Assembly: GCA_039720395.1 (NCBI GenBank)
Contig: CM077823.1
Coordinates: forward strand, 10,186,107-10,250,106
From: Liquidambar formosana
Taxonomy: Eukaryota; Streptophyta; Magnoliopsida; Saxifragales; Altingiaceae
DNA: 64,000 nucleotides
Reading direction: 5' to 3'
The translations under genes were made by a program, and so were the position numbers. Below the pieces are notes generated by a model. It saw only the letters and a program-made list of their open reading frames with translations. It did not search any database and was not told the DNA's origin. Each line of letters starts with the position of its first letter. Within the stretch, counting starts at the first letter, position 1. Positions 11,416-24,400 of this stretch are shown one piece after another.

Positions 11416-14347
11416 ATACTAGTTACCACATAGATTTGTTTCAAACTCTTTATGTACCTTCTATTTCCAGAAATCTTCTTTCCTTATCTAGACTAGATCT
11501 TGATGGTTATTCTTTTAAATTTGGTAATGGAAATTTAAGTTTATTTAAAAATTCATGCTTCATTGGTTCTGGTATCTTGATTAATGGTTTGTATAAACTG
11601 AAACTAGATAATCTATTTGCTAAAACCCTTTTGACCCTGCATCCTAATGTTGGAACTAAACGTGGACTAATTAATGAAAACTCCTCTATCTTGTGGCATA
11701 GATGACTGGGTCATATATCCAAGGAAAGATTAGAGAGATTAGTAAAAAATGGGATTCTTCCAAACCTAGATTTTACTGATTTCGGTGTGTGTGTGGATTG
11801 TATTAAAGGAAAGCAAACTAAGCACATTAAAAAACGGGCCACAAGAAGTATAGAACTTCTTGAAATTATCCACACAGATATTTGTGGACCTTTTGACGTT
11901 CCCAGTTTGGTGGAGAAAAGTTTTTTTATCACTTTTATCAATGACTTTTCATGTTATGGTTATGTCTACTTATTACATGAGAAATCTCAAGCAATAGACG
12001 CCCTTGAGGTGTACATTATTGAGGTTGAAAGACAACTACACAAAAAAGTGAAAGTTGTTAGATCGGATAGAGGTGGTGAATACTATGGTAGATATGATGA
12101 ATTGGGTCAACATCTTGGCCCATTCGCCAAATTCCTAGAAAAGCATGGTATTCGTGCTCAATACACAATGCCAGGAACGCCACAGCAAAACGGTGTAACT
12201 GAGAGGCGTAATCGTACCTTAATGGACATGGTTAGGAGTATGTTAAGTAATTCCACATTACCTCTATCGTTGTGGATGCAAGCTTTAAAAACTGCCGTAT
12301 ATATTTTAAATCGGGTTCCAAGTAAGGTAGTTCCAAAGACTCCTTTCGAGTTATGGACTAGTAGGAAACCTAGTTTAAGACACCTGCATGTCTGAGGTTG
12401 TCCGGCGGAAGCTAGGATATATAATCCACATGAAAAGAAATTGGATTCAAGAACCATTAGTGGTTACTTTATTGGTTATCCACAAAAATCCAAAGGGTAT
12501 AGGTTTTACTGTCCTACACATAGTACGAGAATTGTAGAAACCGACAATGCTAGATTCCTTGAAAATGGTGAGATTAGTGGGAGTGCAGAACCACGAAATG
12601 TAGTCATTGAAGAAGTTAGGGTTCAAGTCCCTTTACCCATAACTTCTAAAAAAAGTTGTTGTTCCTACCATTGTTGATAATTTAGACAACATGGAACAAC
12701 AACTAAATAATCAACCACTCCATAATGAGATTATCACCAATGAACCTAATGTAGTAGAACCACAAGAAATAGCATTACGAAAGTCTCAAAGAGAAAGGAG
12801 ATCTGCTATTCCGAATGATTATGTGGTATATCTACAAGAATCTGAATTTGATATAGGGATAAGAAAAGATCATGTTTCATTTTCACAAGCTATGGAAAGT
12901 ATTGATTATGCCAAATGGATTAATGCCATAAATGATGAATTGAAATCTATGGAATAGAATGGCGTCTGGAATCTCGTTGAATTGCCTAAAGGATACAAGC
13001 AAGTCGGATTTAAATGGGTCTTTAAAACTAAGCACGACTCTAATGGTAATATTGAACGATATAAAGCTAGACTTGTGGCCAAAGGTTTTACTCAGAAAGA
13101 AGGTATTGATTATAGGGAGACCTTCTCTCTTGCATCCAAGAGGGACTTTCTTGGAATTATTATAGCACTAGTAGCTCATTATGATTTGGAGTTACACTAA
13201 ATGGATGTGAAAACTGCTTTTCTGAATGGGAATTTAGAAGAGGAAATCTACATTGATCAACTTGAGGGATTCTCATCAAATGGAAAGGAACACATGGTTT
13301 GTAAGCTTAAGAAGTCAATATACGGACTTAAATAAGCTTCTCGCCAATAGTATCTTAAGTTCAATGATACCATTACTTCCTTCGGTTTTAAAGAAAATAC
13401 CGTTGATCGATGTATATATCTGAAGGTTAGTGCGAACGAGTTTATATTTTTGATTTTGTATGTTGATGATATCTTACTTACTAGTAGTGATCTTGATCTA
13501 TTGCCTGAAACCAAGAAGTTCTTATCTAAGAAATTTGAAATGAAAGATATAGGAGAGGCAACCTATGTGATTGGAATACAAATATTTCAAGATCGATCAC
13601 GGGGATTATTAGGGTTGTCTCAAAAAGAATATATTGAAAGAGTTCTAGAAAGATTCCATATGGAGAATTGTTCAGCTAGTGTTGTTCCTACTCAAAAAGG
13701 TGATAAGTTAGGCCTTATGCAATGTCCAAGAAATGAATTAGAACGTAAGCAGATGGAAAAGATTCCTCATGCTTCTGCTGTAGGAAGCTTAATGTATGCA
13801 CAAACTTGCACCAGACCAGATATCAGTTTTGCAGTTGGCATATTAGGGAGATACCAAAGTAATCCAGGAGATGATTTGCTATTTAGACTCGGATTTTGCC
13901 GGATGCCTTGACAGTAGAAAGTCCACATCTGGTTATGTGTTTATACTAGCTGGAAGGGCAATCTCATGGAAGAGTGCAAAACAAACAATCATTACTTCAT
14001 CTACTATGGAGTTTGAGTTTGTGGCGTGCTTTGAAGCCATAATTCATGGATTATGGTTGCGTAATTTTATTTCGGGACTTGGAGTTGTCGACTCTATTGC
14101 CAAGCTGCTAAAGATTTATTGTGATAATTTCGCAGCAGTCTTTTACTCCAAAAACAACAAGTATTCTAATGGTGCGAAGCACATGGAGTTGAAATACTTT
14201 GCCATTAAAGAGGAGGTTCAGAAACAAAGAGTGTCTATAGAACATATTAGCACAAAGCTTATGGTTGCAGATCCATTAACAAAGGGGTTACCACCAAAGA
14301 CATTTATGGAACATGTTGAAATGATGGGTCTTGGATATAATTCATAA
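11416..14347 (+). pseudogene. copia 1 pol: integrase, reverse transcriptase, RNase H
   Basis: Integrase, reverse transcriptase and RNase H would copy and insert the element. In order: the HHCC zinc region (after a TGA at 11704-11706, then [15 protein letters not shown]), the integrase core with HTDICGPF and the E-region [13 protein letters not shown], a second stop at about 12393, reverse transcriptase with KARLVAKGFTQKEGIDY (from 13060) and MDVKTAFLNG (from 13201, just after TAA 13198-13200), the catalytic YVDDILL (from about 13459), then RNase H with LDSDFAGCLDSRKSTSGYVF (from about 13880) ending LTKGLPP. Further in-frame stops lie at 12956-12958 and near 13333. About 20 codons of the RNase H link near 13860-13880 also appear deleted or shifted. 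Confidence 0.92.
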
Positions 14348-14780
14348 CTATTTATTATAATATATGGATTGTATGACTTAATTATTTATTCTATTTGACA
14401 TTTTGAGATATCATTAAAGTATGTTTCTGTTATTTCTTGTTATTCTACTATGTCCATACATAAATAAGATTAGATGAATGTTAACAGGGTTAGTCTTAAC
14501 AAGGACATTATTGTTGAACCTTTTACAGAAATGTAACATTGATTTACTTCTCATTTATAGGCCATATTGAATAAGTTGCCAATGTAGTGGTACATGGAGG
14601 GAAATGTGACGCATTATTGACACACAACCGCTATGACTTGCATTAGTAGATTATTTAACAATGACATTATGACGACTAATTAAAGATTGTGATGGATTTA
14701 TATTGTGATCACATAATAGTTAATAGAAACCCATAAAGTAAACTTATTATGAGGATTATCATATGGGCCAAGTGAGAGAA

Positions 14781-15288
14781 TGTTATAATTATTTGTGGCC
14801 CACATGATACGATCCATGTGGCACACCACATGGTAATCCTATTTGGTTTGGGGTTTTATTAAATATTTAATACATCACTAATTAAAGGGCTTTTATTTTA
14901 TTAGTCACAAGGGAGAAGTAGTTTCCTATTGGTCTTCTTCTGATGGGTGAAAAGATATAACGTTTCATACACACCTTTTCACAAAAAGTTTAACATTTGG
15001 AAACCGGTCCCCTCTCTGCCTATAAAAAATGCACAAAATCCCATCATTTGTGTAATTAAAAAGAACAACACGTTTAAAGTTTTTTGACGTGCAAAAGGCT
15101 AAGAGAGAGAAATCGTTTTTCCAAGAAGATTGTTGATTTTCTGTTATTCAACACTTGTATTCATAGATCAAGGTATGTCTATTAATTTCTGCATTGATGT
15201 AAACTATGAAAAACATGATAGTTCTAGGTTTTGGGATTTATTGTTTGTGTCTATTGATGTTCAATCATAGACTTTGATTTAATTTACA
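14781..15288 (+). repeat. 3' LTR of copia 1
   Basis: Starts TGTTATAATTATTTGTGG directly after a purine stretch AAGTGAGAGAA (14770-14780, the polypurine tract) and ends TTTACA before GAGAG. Confidence 0.95.
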
Positions 15289-15998
15289 GAGAGTTGTGCC
15301 TATCCTAGATTTTCGTTTAGGCAATAATAATCCAGTAGAGTTTTCGATGACATCCAAAAGATCACCGGCAAAATCAATTTTACCAAACGTGTTTTTACTT
15401 TTGTTGCTTCTACCTAAAAGCATAAAACAATAAAGTAAAAACTGACTTTTTCACTTAAAAAAGATTTTTAAAAAGGTGCAACCAAATGGTGCCATAATGA
15501 AATAATAAACCATGCTTGTACTCATCCTGTAACTTTCCACTGCCTACTTTGCATAAGCAGATTTAAAGTACCCAAATTGAAGGTAGTTTTTTTGCCCACC
15601 TTGACATGTTGAACCGTGCTACACCGATTTGTTGGCCTAAAAGGTTTCGATCCCATGATTTTGATGATAACAATGCACTAGATGGCCTAATGAGCAGTTT
15701 AATTCAAATTGAGATAGGTAATTAAGGAATTCAAGCAACCAGGACATATCTGCCTAGTCAAAAGCCAAAAAGCAGCAAAGAACACAAGTTATTGATCAAC
15801 ACTCAAACGGACTTCAAGCGAAGGGATTAGCTTCCATTAAAAGTGTTAGGATAAAAATTGTAAGATTTGATCTCAATCTTTGTTCATATGTGATCAAGGG
15901 CTTAGGTTTATGCATTTAAGTATTAACCGAATCCTTATAATGATCCACAAAGAAGGGATCTTAACCCCAAAGCCAAATGACTTAGAATTTCATTCATG

Positions 15999-16395
15999 TC
16001 TGTGAAAAAGAAATTTCAGATGACTAAAGACATCTTTAAGTCGACTGAAACATTGTTTCAGACGACTGAAAGAAATTTCAAACGACTGAAAAGGAATTTC
16101 AGCAGACTGAAAAGTCCTTCAGTAGACTGCAAATGACCTAGTCTCAAATCGTCTCTCTAAATTTCAGATGACTCATTTGAGTTGACTGAAATAATTTTTG
16201 AGTCGACTGAAATAATTTTTAAGTCTACTGAAAGGATATTTGAGATGATTGAAAGAGACTTTGAGACGACTGAAAGTCATATACCAAAAGACCCAAATTA
16301 CACCCTCTCTGGTATTTTCAATAGCTTCATTTCAGACGATTGAAATGATAACTTCAGCCGACTGAAAGAAATTTCAGACGAATTGAAACCTTCGG
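15999..16395 (+). repeat. near-palindrome array in Sirevirus-like 5' LTR
   Basis: About 14-16 loosely spaced units resembling TTTCAGWCGACTGAAA, several exact at the core (TCAGACGACTGAAA, AGTCGACTGAAA). Each half can pair with the other. The array lies about 110-500 bp upstream of the LTR TATA box. The same array occurs in the 3' LTR (about 27813-28175) and before the env-like ORF (25075-25360). Confidence 0.85.
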
Positions 16396-16506
16396 GTTGT
16401 CACATAACGGCTGGTTTTTTAAACGGTCTTTTAAACAGTAAATGCCCACCAAAACCATCTTTCCTGGCATTTATTGCTGCAGAATGGTCATATGGACCCC
16501 TTAGGC

Positions 16507-16514
16507 TATATATA
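16507..16514 (+). promoter_or_regulatory. TATA box of Sirevirus-like 5' LTR
   Basis: TATATATA within ttaggctatatatacatg, repeated identically at 28287-28294 in the 3' LTR. Confidence 0.6.
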
Positions 16515-17504
16515 CATGTGTTAAACTCATTTATGAGCATTCATTGAGCTACAAACAAGATTATTCATTTACAAGCCTTAATTTCACTTGTGAGCATTTA
16601 TTGAGTTTCAATCAATAGCTGAGTGAGCTTTTAATTTCTATGTATCTATTCTTTTGAGAGAGCCTTTTTGAGCGCAAAAACAACTCCAAACATCTTGAAT
16701 CAAACGGTTGTATGAACCCTCACTTTGTAAGCACTTGAGAAGTGTGTTTGGCTAAGTGTTAGTGAAGAACACTTATATTATAAAGGTTTGCTGCTCTACC
16801 TTGAAGGAGAGTGATAGTGGATTGGTGAATACTCAAGTGAGCTCTTGAGGCGAGGACGTAGGTGTAGACACCCCATTTTCATCCCCATGAGTTCATGATA
16901 GCATTTGGTTAGGTTTAGAAGCATTTAGGAGTCCCTAAGCCTAAAAGGACACTTTTGCCCTTTTAAGCCTTAGGAGGATAGGACATCATTGCATGCATAT
17001 TTTTGTCTTTTTGTTGAGTCCCATCACTTGCATTTAGTTTCTAGGATCATTTTGGATATGTGTGTCAAATTTGGTTCAATTCCAGATAGGTTTGGATAGC
17101 TAATTAGAACTTTTGCGACTTGAAGGGCAATTTCGTCTTTTACTTTGCATATTTTCCAATTGACTTCCAAATTTGTTCCGGAGTGTTCCATTGACCTTAG
17201 AATGATGAAATGAGCCTAATTGAAGTGCCAATTTAATTTATTGATAGGTTTGGGATTGGTTCACCACATTACCCTATGCTTAATTGACCTTTTTTCGGGT
17301 AATCGCCTCATGAAAACCCAGCCACCTGACCGTGGTCAGGGATTCTTAGTTCAAGAATATTCTAGCTTATTCTACATTGAATCCTTGAAATTTTGGCTTT
17401 TGAATCACTCAAATCGGAGTTAAAATGAAGATTTTAAGTCCGTTTGAAGTTAGGAGTCCAAACCGAGTCAGGAATCCTCAAAACCGAGGAAACCTGATCT
17501 CACT

Positions 17505-17565
17505 CTCGGGCGACCGGTTCACCCAACCGGTCCAACTGGTTCACCCAACCGGTCACCCGAGCCCT
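17505..17565 (+). repeat. ACCGGT tandem/palindromic cluster in solo LTR 1
   Basis: Two about 25-bp units of the form CCGGTTCACCCAACCGGT (second copy with tgg for cgg at its start), each bounded by complementary ACCGGT/AACCGGT words. It is about 200 bp upstream of the TATA box. Confidence 0.8.
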
Positions 17566-17758
17566 TCGTCCTGATTTTTCTCTTTTTGAGTTTTTGACGA
17601 AATGGGACTCTACTACTCCGATTTTCAGCTTTCTAAAGGACTTCTAAGCCTATTGGGAGGTGGTTTTGAGTTGTTTAACATTCATGGGATTTAATTACAG
17701 CCCTAGATTGATTTTATGGTGAATTAATCTCAACCATTGGTTCATATGGTTGATTGGT

Positions 17759-17766
17759 TATAAATA
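17759..17766 (+). promoter_or_regulatory. TATA box of solo LTR 1
   Basis: TATAAATA followed by GAGG. The same octamer appears in the other three LTRs of the family (38822-38829 +, 30796-30803 -, 44010-44017 -). Confidence 0.6.
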
Positions 17767-18974
17767 GAGGCTCATTTATTAGCATAAGGGACTTTTGACA
17801 CTTCATACTTATAAAAGAGAGAGGGACCACGAGTTTGCACACACCCATATCACTTAGAGGAGGCTTCCTACTGCAATTTTGAAGAGGAACTAGAAGGGAA
17901 TCAAGCCAAAGAGAAGGAAGAACGCAGCGAAGACCCTTGCTTTGTTGTAAGTCTCCTTTACATCCTTTTATGATTCCTTCTCCTTCTACTCCATTCTTTG
18001 CATAGTTATGGCTTAGAATTGATTTAGGAATCATATATGCTCTATATTTTAGAGTGTATATGATTCAAAGATGATGAGAATGCATGTTAGTGGATTAGGA
18101 TTGTGAATTGTTTGCTGGTAGGATAGTTTCTCCCTTAAGGATAGAGGTACGTTTTGCATAAAAAATCAATCGATGTGTTTAGGCCGTTTTCTCTTCATGG
18201 TTCAATCATATGCATGATTTTAAGCATCTTTTGTATAGGACACTTGCTGTGTAAGCCTCGTCTTCATAGGTGTATGGATGATTATCCTTTTCGAGGATAA
18301 TTATCGTCCTTAGAAGGTGAGGTTGTGCATGGGTGCTTTCTGGAATGTGTTTAAGTGCGCTATGAGTTTCTTTGCATTCTTAGGTATATATTTTACGTAG
18401 GATATGTGAAGAAATCATTCATACGGACTGGTTTCTATGTAAAATTATCTCCAGATAGTTTTATTTAAGAAAGCTCGCCGTAAGAATGATTATTTCACAT
18501 TCTTACATAAAGTACTTACCTAAGGCATCATGTTAGATTTTCTTTTCATGTTTAGGATTGTCACATGATATTTTCACCATGGTAATGCCTATTTAGCATG
18601 TTTTTGATAGTTTTTGTGCATGTTAGGGTGTCTAGAGTATATAGGATTATATAGGAGCATATTAGGATTATGTCTTTCTTTTGATTTTTGTTATTTGCAT
18701 GAGTTTTAGGTCATTATATGCATGTTTAGCATTCTGTCCAGATTTGAATTAGGTCTTCTAATGATGATTTGAGCATGAATATGGTTGGTTTGAGCTTAAT
18801 AATTGCCCTATAGAATACATGGGTGATTAATTGATATTTTCCCGATGTTTCGGGATAATTTGCATATGGTAAGTGGTTCATGGTAAGTTTGTTTTGATTT
18901 GTTCTCTTCTCCCTCCTTTGGGTTATTCTCTTTACGTTGAACTATAATTCTTGAGTTTCCATGTTTTCTAAAAC

Positions 18975-19330
18975 TCCTTTTTGAATAAGAGTTCTATCTA
19001 TTTTAGAACTCTACTTTCATTAAAATTCTGTTTTAATTAGAGTTTTATCTCTTTTAGAATTCTATTTTTTCTCAAACTCTTTTTTTTAATTAGAGTTCTA
19101 TCTCCTTTAGAATTCTACTTTTCTTAAAATCCTTTTTGAATAAGAGTTCTATCTCTTTTAGAACTCTACTTTCATTAAAATTCTGTTTTGTCTAGAGTTC
19201 TATCTCCTTTAGAATTCTACTTTTCTAAAACTTCTTTTTGGATAAGAGTTCTATCTCTTTTCAAATTCTATCTTTTCTCAAATTCCTTTTTTGGAAACTC
19301 TTCTTCTTTTTCAAACTCTTCTTTTCTTTT
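18975..19330 (+). repeat. degenerate tandem repeat, AGAGTTCTATCTCTTTTAG unit
   Basis: Five to six imperfect units of about 55-65 bp around AGAGTTYTATCTYYTTTAGA, alternating with TTAGAACTCTACTTT (a partial complement), in the downstream part of solo LTR 1. Confidence 0.75.
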
Positions 19331-19509
19331 AATGGAAACTTAGGGTTTATAGTTCATTGTAAAGGGAGTAACCCCTTCTCAATCGAACTACGTGGACTTT
19401 GATCCTTATGTCTTTGTATGTAAGGTACGTAGGCGCTCATTTGATGTTCAAGTCCGCCCTAGGATACTAAGTATCCTAGGTTTTCTTTTTTCTTTCTTTC
19501 CCCTTCTCT

Positions 19510-19660
19510 CTACCCATTTGTCCATCACATATATGCTAGTGGAGTAGGATGGACCCATGCTTATACATTTATCCATCACATATTTGTTAGTGGATAGGAT
19601 GGATTTGTTTGCTTGCTCATTTATCCATCACATATTTGCTAGTGGATAGGATGGATTTGT
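19510..19660 (+). repeat. about 60-bp tandem repeat, three units
   Basis: Three copies of a unit containing CCATCACATATTTGCTAGTGG in solo LTR 1, at about 19521, 19569 and 19625. Confidence 0.8.
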
Positions 19661-20098
19661 TTGTTCATTCTCCCTATCTCTTACTTGCTTTCCATATCTC
19701 TCATACTTGTTCATGGATGTTTACATGCTTTATGGATGTTTATGTGTTTTAAAAACTGTTTTTTTATGGTTTTCCTCTTTTCCTAAAAATGAGGTGGTGA
19801 CTCCTTATGTGTTATGTTTTTGTGAACCTTTTAAAAACCAGATTTTTATTAATTTAAATCTCTACAAGTCTTTTTAAAAGAAGGGTTCTCCTTCCCCCCG
19901 GATCGAAACCCGTGGTTCACAGTAGGCAAGAGGCCGAACCTCGTTAACATTGTTTGCATTCTCTTCTTCTTTATCTCTTTATTATTGCTTATTCTTATTC
20001 TCACTTACAATAATTTGATTTTGAGTTTGCAATTAATTTTTAATTTGGCTAATAACCCTATTCACCCCATCTCTAGGGTCATATATTTGGGACAACAA

Positions 20099-20111
20099 TT
20101 GGTATCAAAGC
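20099..20111 (+). promoter_or_regulatory. primer binding site of Sirevirus-like element
   Basis: TTGGTATCAAAGC directly after the LTR end, one mismatch (A for G) to the initiator tRNA-Met complement. Confidence 0.88.
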
Positions 20112-20153
20112 CTAACCTCTTGCATTTAACATATTTATCTTGCGAGAAACGAT

Positions 20154-21463
20154 ATGGCCAACTATAGTGGTAATGGATTCACTGAAGGATAATCGTCCAA
20201 TAGACCACCTCTATTCAATGGAGATGTTTTTCTATATAATTTCTAGAAAATTAGAATGCAAATCTTTATTCAATTCACTAGCTATGAGCTATAGAATATT
20301 ACCTTTAAGGGTCCTTTAATCCCTACTAAAGTGGTAGATAGAGTTACACTTCCTAAAGTTCCACAATAATATACTAGTGCTGATCATAAGTCTCTTGAAC
20401 TCAATTCTAAAGCCATTGGTTTACTATATTGCGCTCTAACTAATGATGAATTTAGCAAAATCTCTAGGTGCACTAGTGCCAAAGAAATATGGGATACACT
20501 AGAGGTCACCTATGAAGGAACCTCTCAAGTAGAAGAAGCAAAGATAAATATCTTGTTTGTGAATATGAATTGTTCAAAATGAAAAAGGATGAATCACTTA
20601 GAGATATGTTTGCTCGTTTTAATGTTATTATAAATCCTTTAAATTCTCTTGGCAAAATTTATACTAACTCCGAATTGGTGAGAAAAATTCTTAGGAGCTT
20701 GCTAAAGGAATGGGATACATTCACAACAGTTGTGCTTCAATCAAAAGAACTTGGTTCAATGACTCTAAGTGACTTTGATGGAAATCTAGTCACTCAAGAG
20801 TTTGTGTTCAAGGCACATGAAGTAAGTGAAAGTAAGACTTTAAAGAGCTTAGCCCTCAAAGCCTCATATGATGAAGAAGAACCACCAATTAAAGAATGTG
20901 AAAATGAGGAAGAAGAAGATATAGCTTTTATATCTCAAAAGCTTAAAAGGTTCTTTTCTAAAAGAAATCAAGGAAGGAGATTCAACAAGGGTGACTCATC
21001 CAAAAGAGCTCCAAATAGAGGAGAGACCTCTAATAGAGAACCTCAAGTGTGCTTTGAATGCAAAAAGCCCGAACACATCAAGATAAATTGTTCTCAACTT
21101 AACAATAACTACAACAAGACAAGTTGCAACAACAAAAACTTCAAGGATAATAGAAAGTTCAAGAAGAAAGCCTTCACTGTCACTTGGGATGATGAAGCCA
21201 ATAGTGATGAAGAAGATGAAGAGATTTCTTGTGATCAAAAAGTTTCAAATTTTTGTCTCATGGCAAAAGAAGATGAGGTAATTAAATCTAACTCGAGTGA
21301 TTATTCTATAGAAGAACTTCCCACTTATGAAGACTTGCAAGATGCACTTGAAGACATATTTCTTGAATTAAAAAGGTTTTCTCTAAAAAACAATGATTTG
21401 AAAAAGAATATCACATCTCTTCAAGAAGAATTAAATGTTTTGAAAAATGAAAATTTAGAATAA
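20154..21463 (+). pseudogene. Sirevirus-like gag with zinc knuckle
   Basis: Gag forms the particle and packages RNA. The ATG at 20154 begins MANYSGNGF, but several stops follow quickly and the frame shifts near 20560-20580. The well-kept part (20570-21463) contains a UBN2-like capsid segment (DMFARFNVIINPLNSLG), an acidic linker, a CX2CX4HX4C knuckle (CFECKKPEHIKINC, from about 21051, with Glu in place of the usual Gly before His) and a C-terminal predicted coiled coil (KNNDLKKNITSLQEELNVLK). A long gag with knuckle and coiled-coil tail is usual for Sireviruses. Confidence 0.88.
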
Positions 21464-24400
21464 AAAGGTAAGATAGACTCACCCTCTACCATCTCTCAAT
21501 CTAGTCTTGAAAGTGAAAACACTTCATTGAAAGAAAAGATTGAAGACTTGACTAATACCTTGGCCAAGTTTACCAATGGAAGAGATAACTTGGATAAGAT
21601 ATTAACTAGTCAAAGATGGTGGTTTGACAAGGCCGGAATTGGTTATCAAGAACATGTTAAACAAAAATCCTACATAAATTTCTTTCCTAAGCCTAATGTC
21701 TCTAGCAAACCTAAAGTCTCATGTACCTATTGTAACAAGGATAGATATAATTTCTACACTTGTAGCATGAGAAGGAGACCTAAAAGTTTTCCTAGGAAGG
21801 TATGGGTAGTTAAGGGGACTTCACCACCTATGGTTAACACATATGGACCCAAGAAAGCATGGGTACCAAAGAAAGTTACTTGAGATTGTTGTGTAGGTAT
21901 GCTTGAAGTCTTCAAGCAATGAGAAATGGTTTCTTGATAGCGGATGGTCAAAGCACATGATGGGTGATAGATCAAAGTTCGTCTCTTTGAAGCCCAAGGA
22001 TGGAGGATTTGTGACATTTGGAGATAATGTCAAGGGTAAGATAATTGGCATTGGTAAAGTTGGTAAGAATTCCTCACTTTGTGTTGAAAACATTTTATTA
22101 GTTGTTGGTTGAAAGCATAATCTCCTTAGCATTTGTCAATTCTGTGATAAAGGTAATAGAGTTACTTTTAAATCTAATAAGTGTATAATTGAAGATGATG
22201 ATAAAATTCTATTTGTTGCATATAGGATTGGTAACATCTATGCTATAGAGTTTAGAGAAATCGCATTACAAAATGTACATTGCTTCTCCACTTTAAATGA
22301 AAATCATTGGTTATGGCATAGAAGACTTAGACATGCTAGCATGGATTTGATTTCAAAACTTTCTAGGCATGAACTTGTAAGAGGTTTACCAAAAGCAAAA
22401 TTTTCAAAAGATGGAGTTTGTAGTGCATGCCAATTTGGAAAACAAACCAAGTCTTCTTTCAAAGCAAACACTCGTATTTCAACTACAAGACCTTTGCAAC
22501 TCATACATATGGACTTATTTGGACCTATTGCAATAGCAAGCCTTGGAGGGAAGCACTATGCATTTGCGATTGTTGATGACTATTCTAGATATACATGGAT
22601 GTTCTTCCTTGCACATAAAGATGAGACTCATACTACATTTGTAACATATTGTAAAAGAGTCCAAAATGAGAACGGCTATACCATTACATATGTTAGGAGT
22701 GATAGGGGGAGTGAATTTGTCAATAAGGATATTGAACAATATTGTGATGAAAATAGATTCCGTCACAATTTCTCCGCTCTAAGAACTCCTCAACAAAATG
22801 GTGTGGTTGAAAGAAAGAATCGAACACTCAAAGAAATGTCTAGAACCATGCTTAATGAACATTCTTTACCCCAATTTTTTTGGGCCGAGGCCGTTAACAG
22901 TTCATGCTAAGTAATGAATAGAGTGCTATTGAGATCTAAACTTAGTAAGACTCCATATGAACTATGGAATGATAAGAAACCCAACATAGGTTACTTTAAA
23001 GTCTTTGATTGTAAATGTTTTATATTAAATGATAGAAATAAACTTTCTAAATTTGATTTTAAATCCGATGAAGGTTTATTTCTTGGATATTCTATGAAAA
23101 GTAAAGCATATAGAGTCTTTAACAAGAGAACTTTAACCGTTCAAGAATCTATGCATGTTGTATTTGATGAAACTAACCCTCTTACCACAAAGAGGAATGT
23201 GGATGATGATGATGACGTAGGTATAAGTTTGCAAGAACAAGTTGAAAACTTGAATCTAAATGACAAGCAAGACCCACAAGACAAAGGCAAAGAAAAGGAA
23301 GAAGATGAAGTCAAGAAACTGGAAGAAATAGAAATTGAAAACACTCTACTTCATCCAGATGTCACCAAGACTTGAAAATTTGTGAGGAATCATCCTAAGG
23401 ATCAAATCTTAGGTGAACATTCACGTGGGGTAAGAACTCATTCTTCCATGAGAAATATTTGTAATCATCTTGCATTTTTATCTCAAATTGAATCTAAAAA
23501 TATTAATGAGGCCGAAAATGATGAATCATGGATTCTTACTATGTAAGAAGAACTTAACCAATTTGAAAGGAACAAGGTTTGGACCTTGGTTCCTAAACCA
23601 CATGACCATGATGTAATAGGCACTAAGTGGGTCTATGGAAATAAGAAAGATGAATCGGGTATTATTGTTAGAAACAAGGCACGATTAGTTGCCCAAGGTT
23701 TCAACCAACAAAAAGACATTGATTATAATGAAACTTATGCACCGGTTCCTAGACTTGAAGCCATTAGGATGCTACTTGCATTTGCATGCCATAAAGATTT
23801 CAAATTATTTCAAATGGATGTAAAGAGTGCTTTCTCAAATGGTTTTATTGAGGAGGAAGTTTATATTAAACAACCTCCCGGTTTTGAAAGTCATGAATTT
23901 CCAAATCATGTGTTTAAATTATCAAAAGTTTTATATGGTTTAAAACAAGCTCCCAGAGCTTGGTATGAAAGACTTAGTGGATTTTTAATAAAAAAATGGT
24001 TTTAAAAGAGGAAAACATGACACCACACTTTTTATTAAAACCATTGATAAGGACATGCTTATTATTCAAATATACGTTGATGATATTATTTTTTGTTCTA
24101 CTAATGAAAGTTTGTGTGAGGATTTTGCTAAAGTCATGCAAGAAGAATTTGAAATGAGCATGATGGGAAAACTAAACTTCTTCCTTGGACTACAAATCAA
24201 GCAAACAAAGTAAGGAACTTTTCTAAATCAATTCAAATATGTCAAAGATTTAATCAAGAAGTATAGATTAGAAGATGGAAGGAATTTCGCCATTCCTATG
24301 AGCACCTCCATCAAACTTGAAAAAGATGAGAAAAGTAAACCCGTGGATCAAAAGAAATATCGAGGTATGATTGGTAGTTTACTTTATCTCACCGCTAGTA

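Larger units (their letters stand above)
8671..15288 (+). mobile_element. Ty1/copia retrotransposon 1, complete but decayed
   Basis: Two LTRs of 506 and 508 bp (TG...CA) enclose a leader, gag and pol in the copia order (protease, integrase, reverse transcriptase, RNase H). The duplication is GAGAA (8666-8670) and GAGAG (15289-15293), one mismatch. The unoccupied site with GAGAG survives in a paralogous MITE at 60866-60870, which supports the boundaries. The LTRs differ visibly by scattered substitutions and small indels, and the reading frame has many stops, so the element is old and can no longer move by its own proteins. The copia lineage was not determined. Confidence 0.95.
8444..15493. 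mobile_element. TIR element (PIF-like MITE), split by copia element 1
   Basis: The left half (8444-8670) and right half (15289-15493) carry inverted ends GGCACTGTTTGATTGCACTT and the complement of GGCACCATTTGGTTGCACCT. Joined, they correspond to the uninterrupted 428-bp copy at 60646-61073. Only about 430 of these bases belong to this element; the rest is the copia insertion. The target duplication is unclear because the palindrome continues into TTAT/ATAA. Confidence 0.75.
16863..19921 (+). mobile_element. solo LTR 1 of the TGTAGACACC family, 3,059 bp
   Basis: Begins TGTAGACACCCCATTTTC, ends GTGGTTCACA, flanked by a perfect 5-bp duplication GTAGG (16858-16862 and 19922-19926), inside the 5' LTR of the Sirevirus-like element. 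The 3' LTR gives the uninterrupted sequence at about 28637-28645. It has a TATA box (17759-17766), a repeat cluster upstream of it, and the conserved GGTGGYGACTCC-like block near its 3' end (about 19792). There is no internal coding region, so it is a solo LTR left by recombination between two LTRs. It is probably Ty3/gypsy (Tat/Ogre-like LTR size), by inference. Confidence 0.9.
15630..20097 (+). repeat. 5' LTR of Sirevirus-like element (interrupted)
   Basis: Homologous to 27427-28811, except for the 3,059-bp insert 16863-19921 and its 5-bp duplication. Confidence 0.93.

Noticed and set aside
15999..16395. Possible CRISPR-like array
   Set aside because: Units are palindromic, variable and irregularly spaced, inside a plant LTR; no constant spacer size.
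17714..18034. Minus-strand ORF of 106 codons
   Set aside because: Lies opposite the TATA and leader of solo LTR 1, with no recognisable domain.
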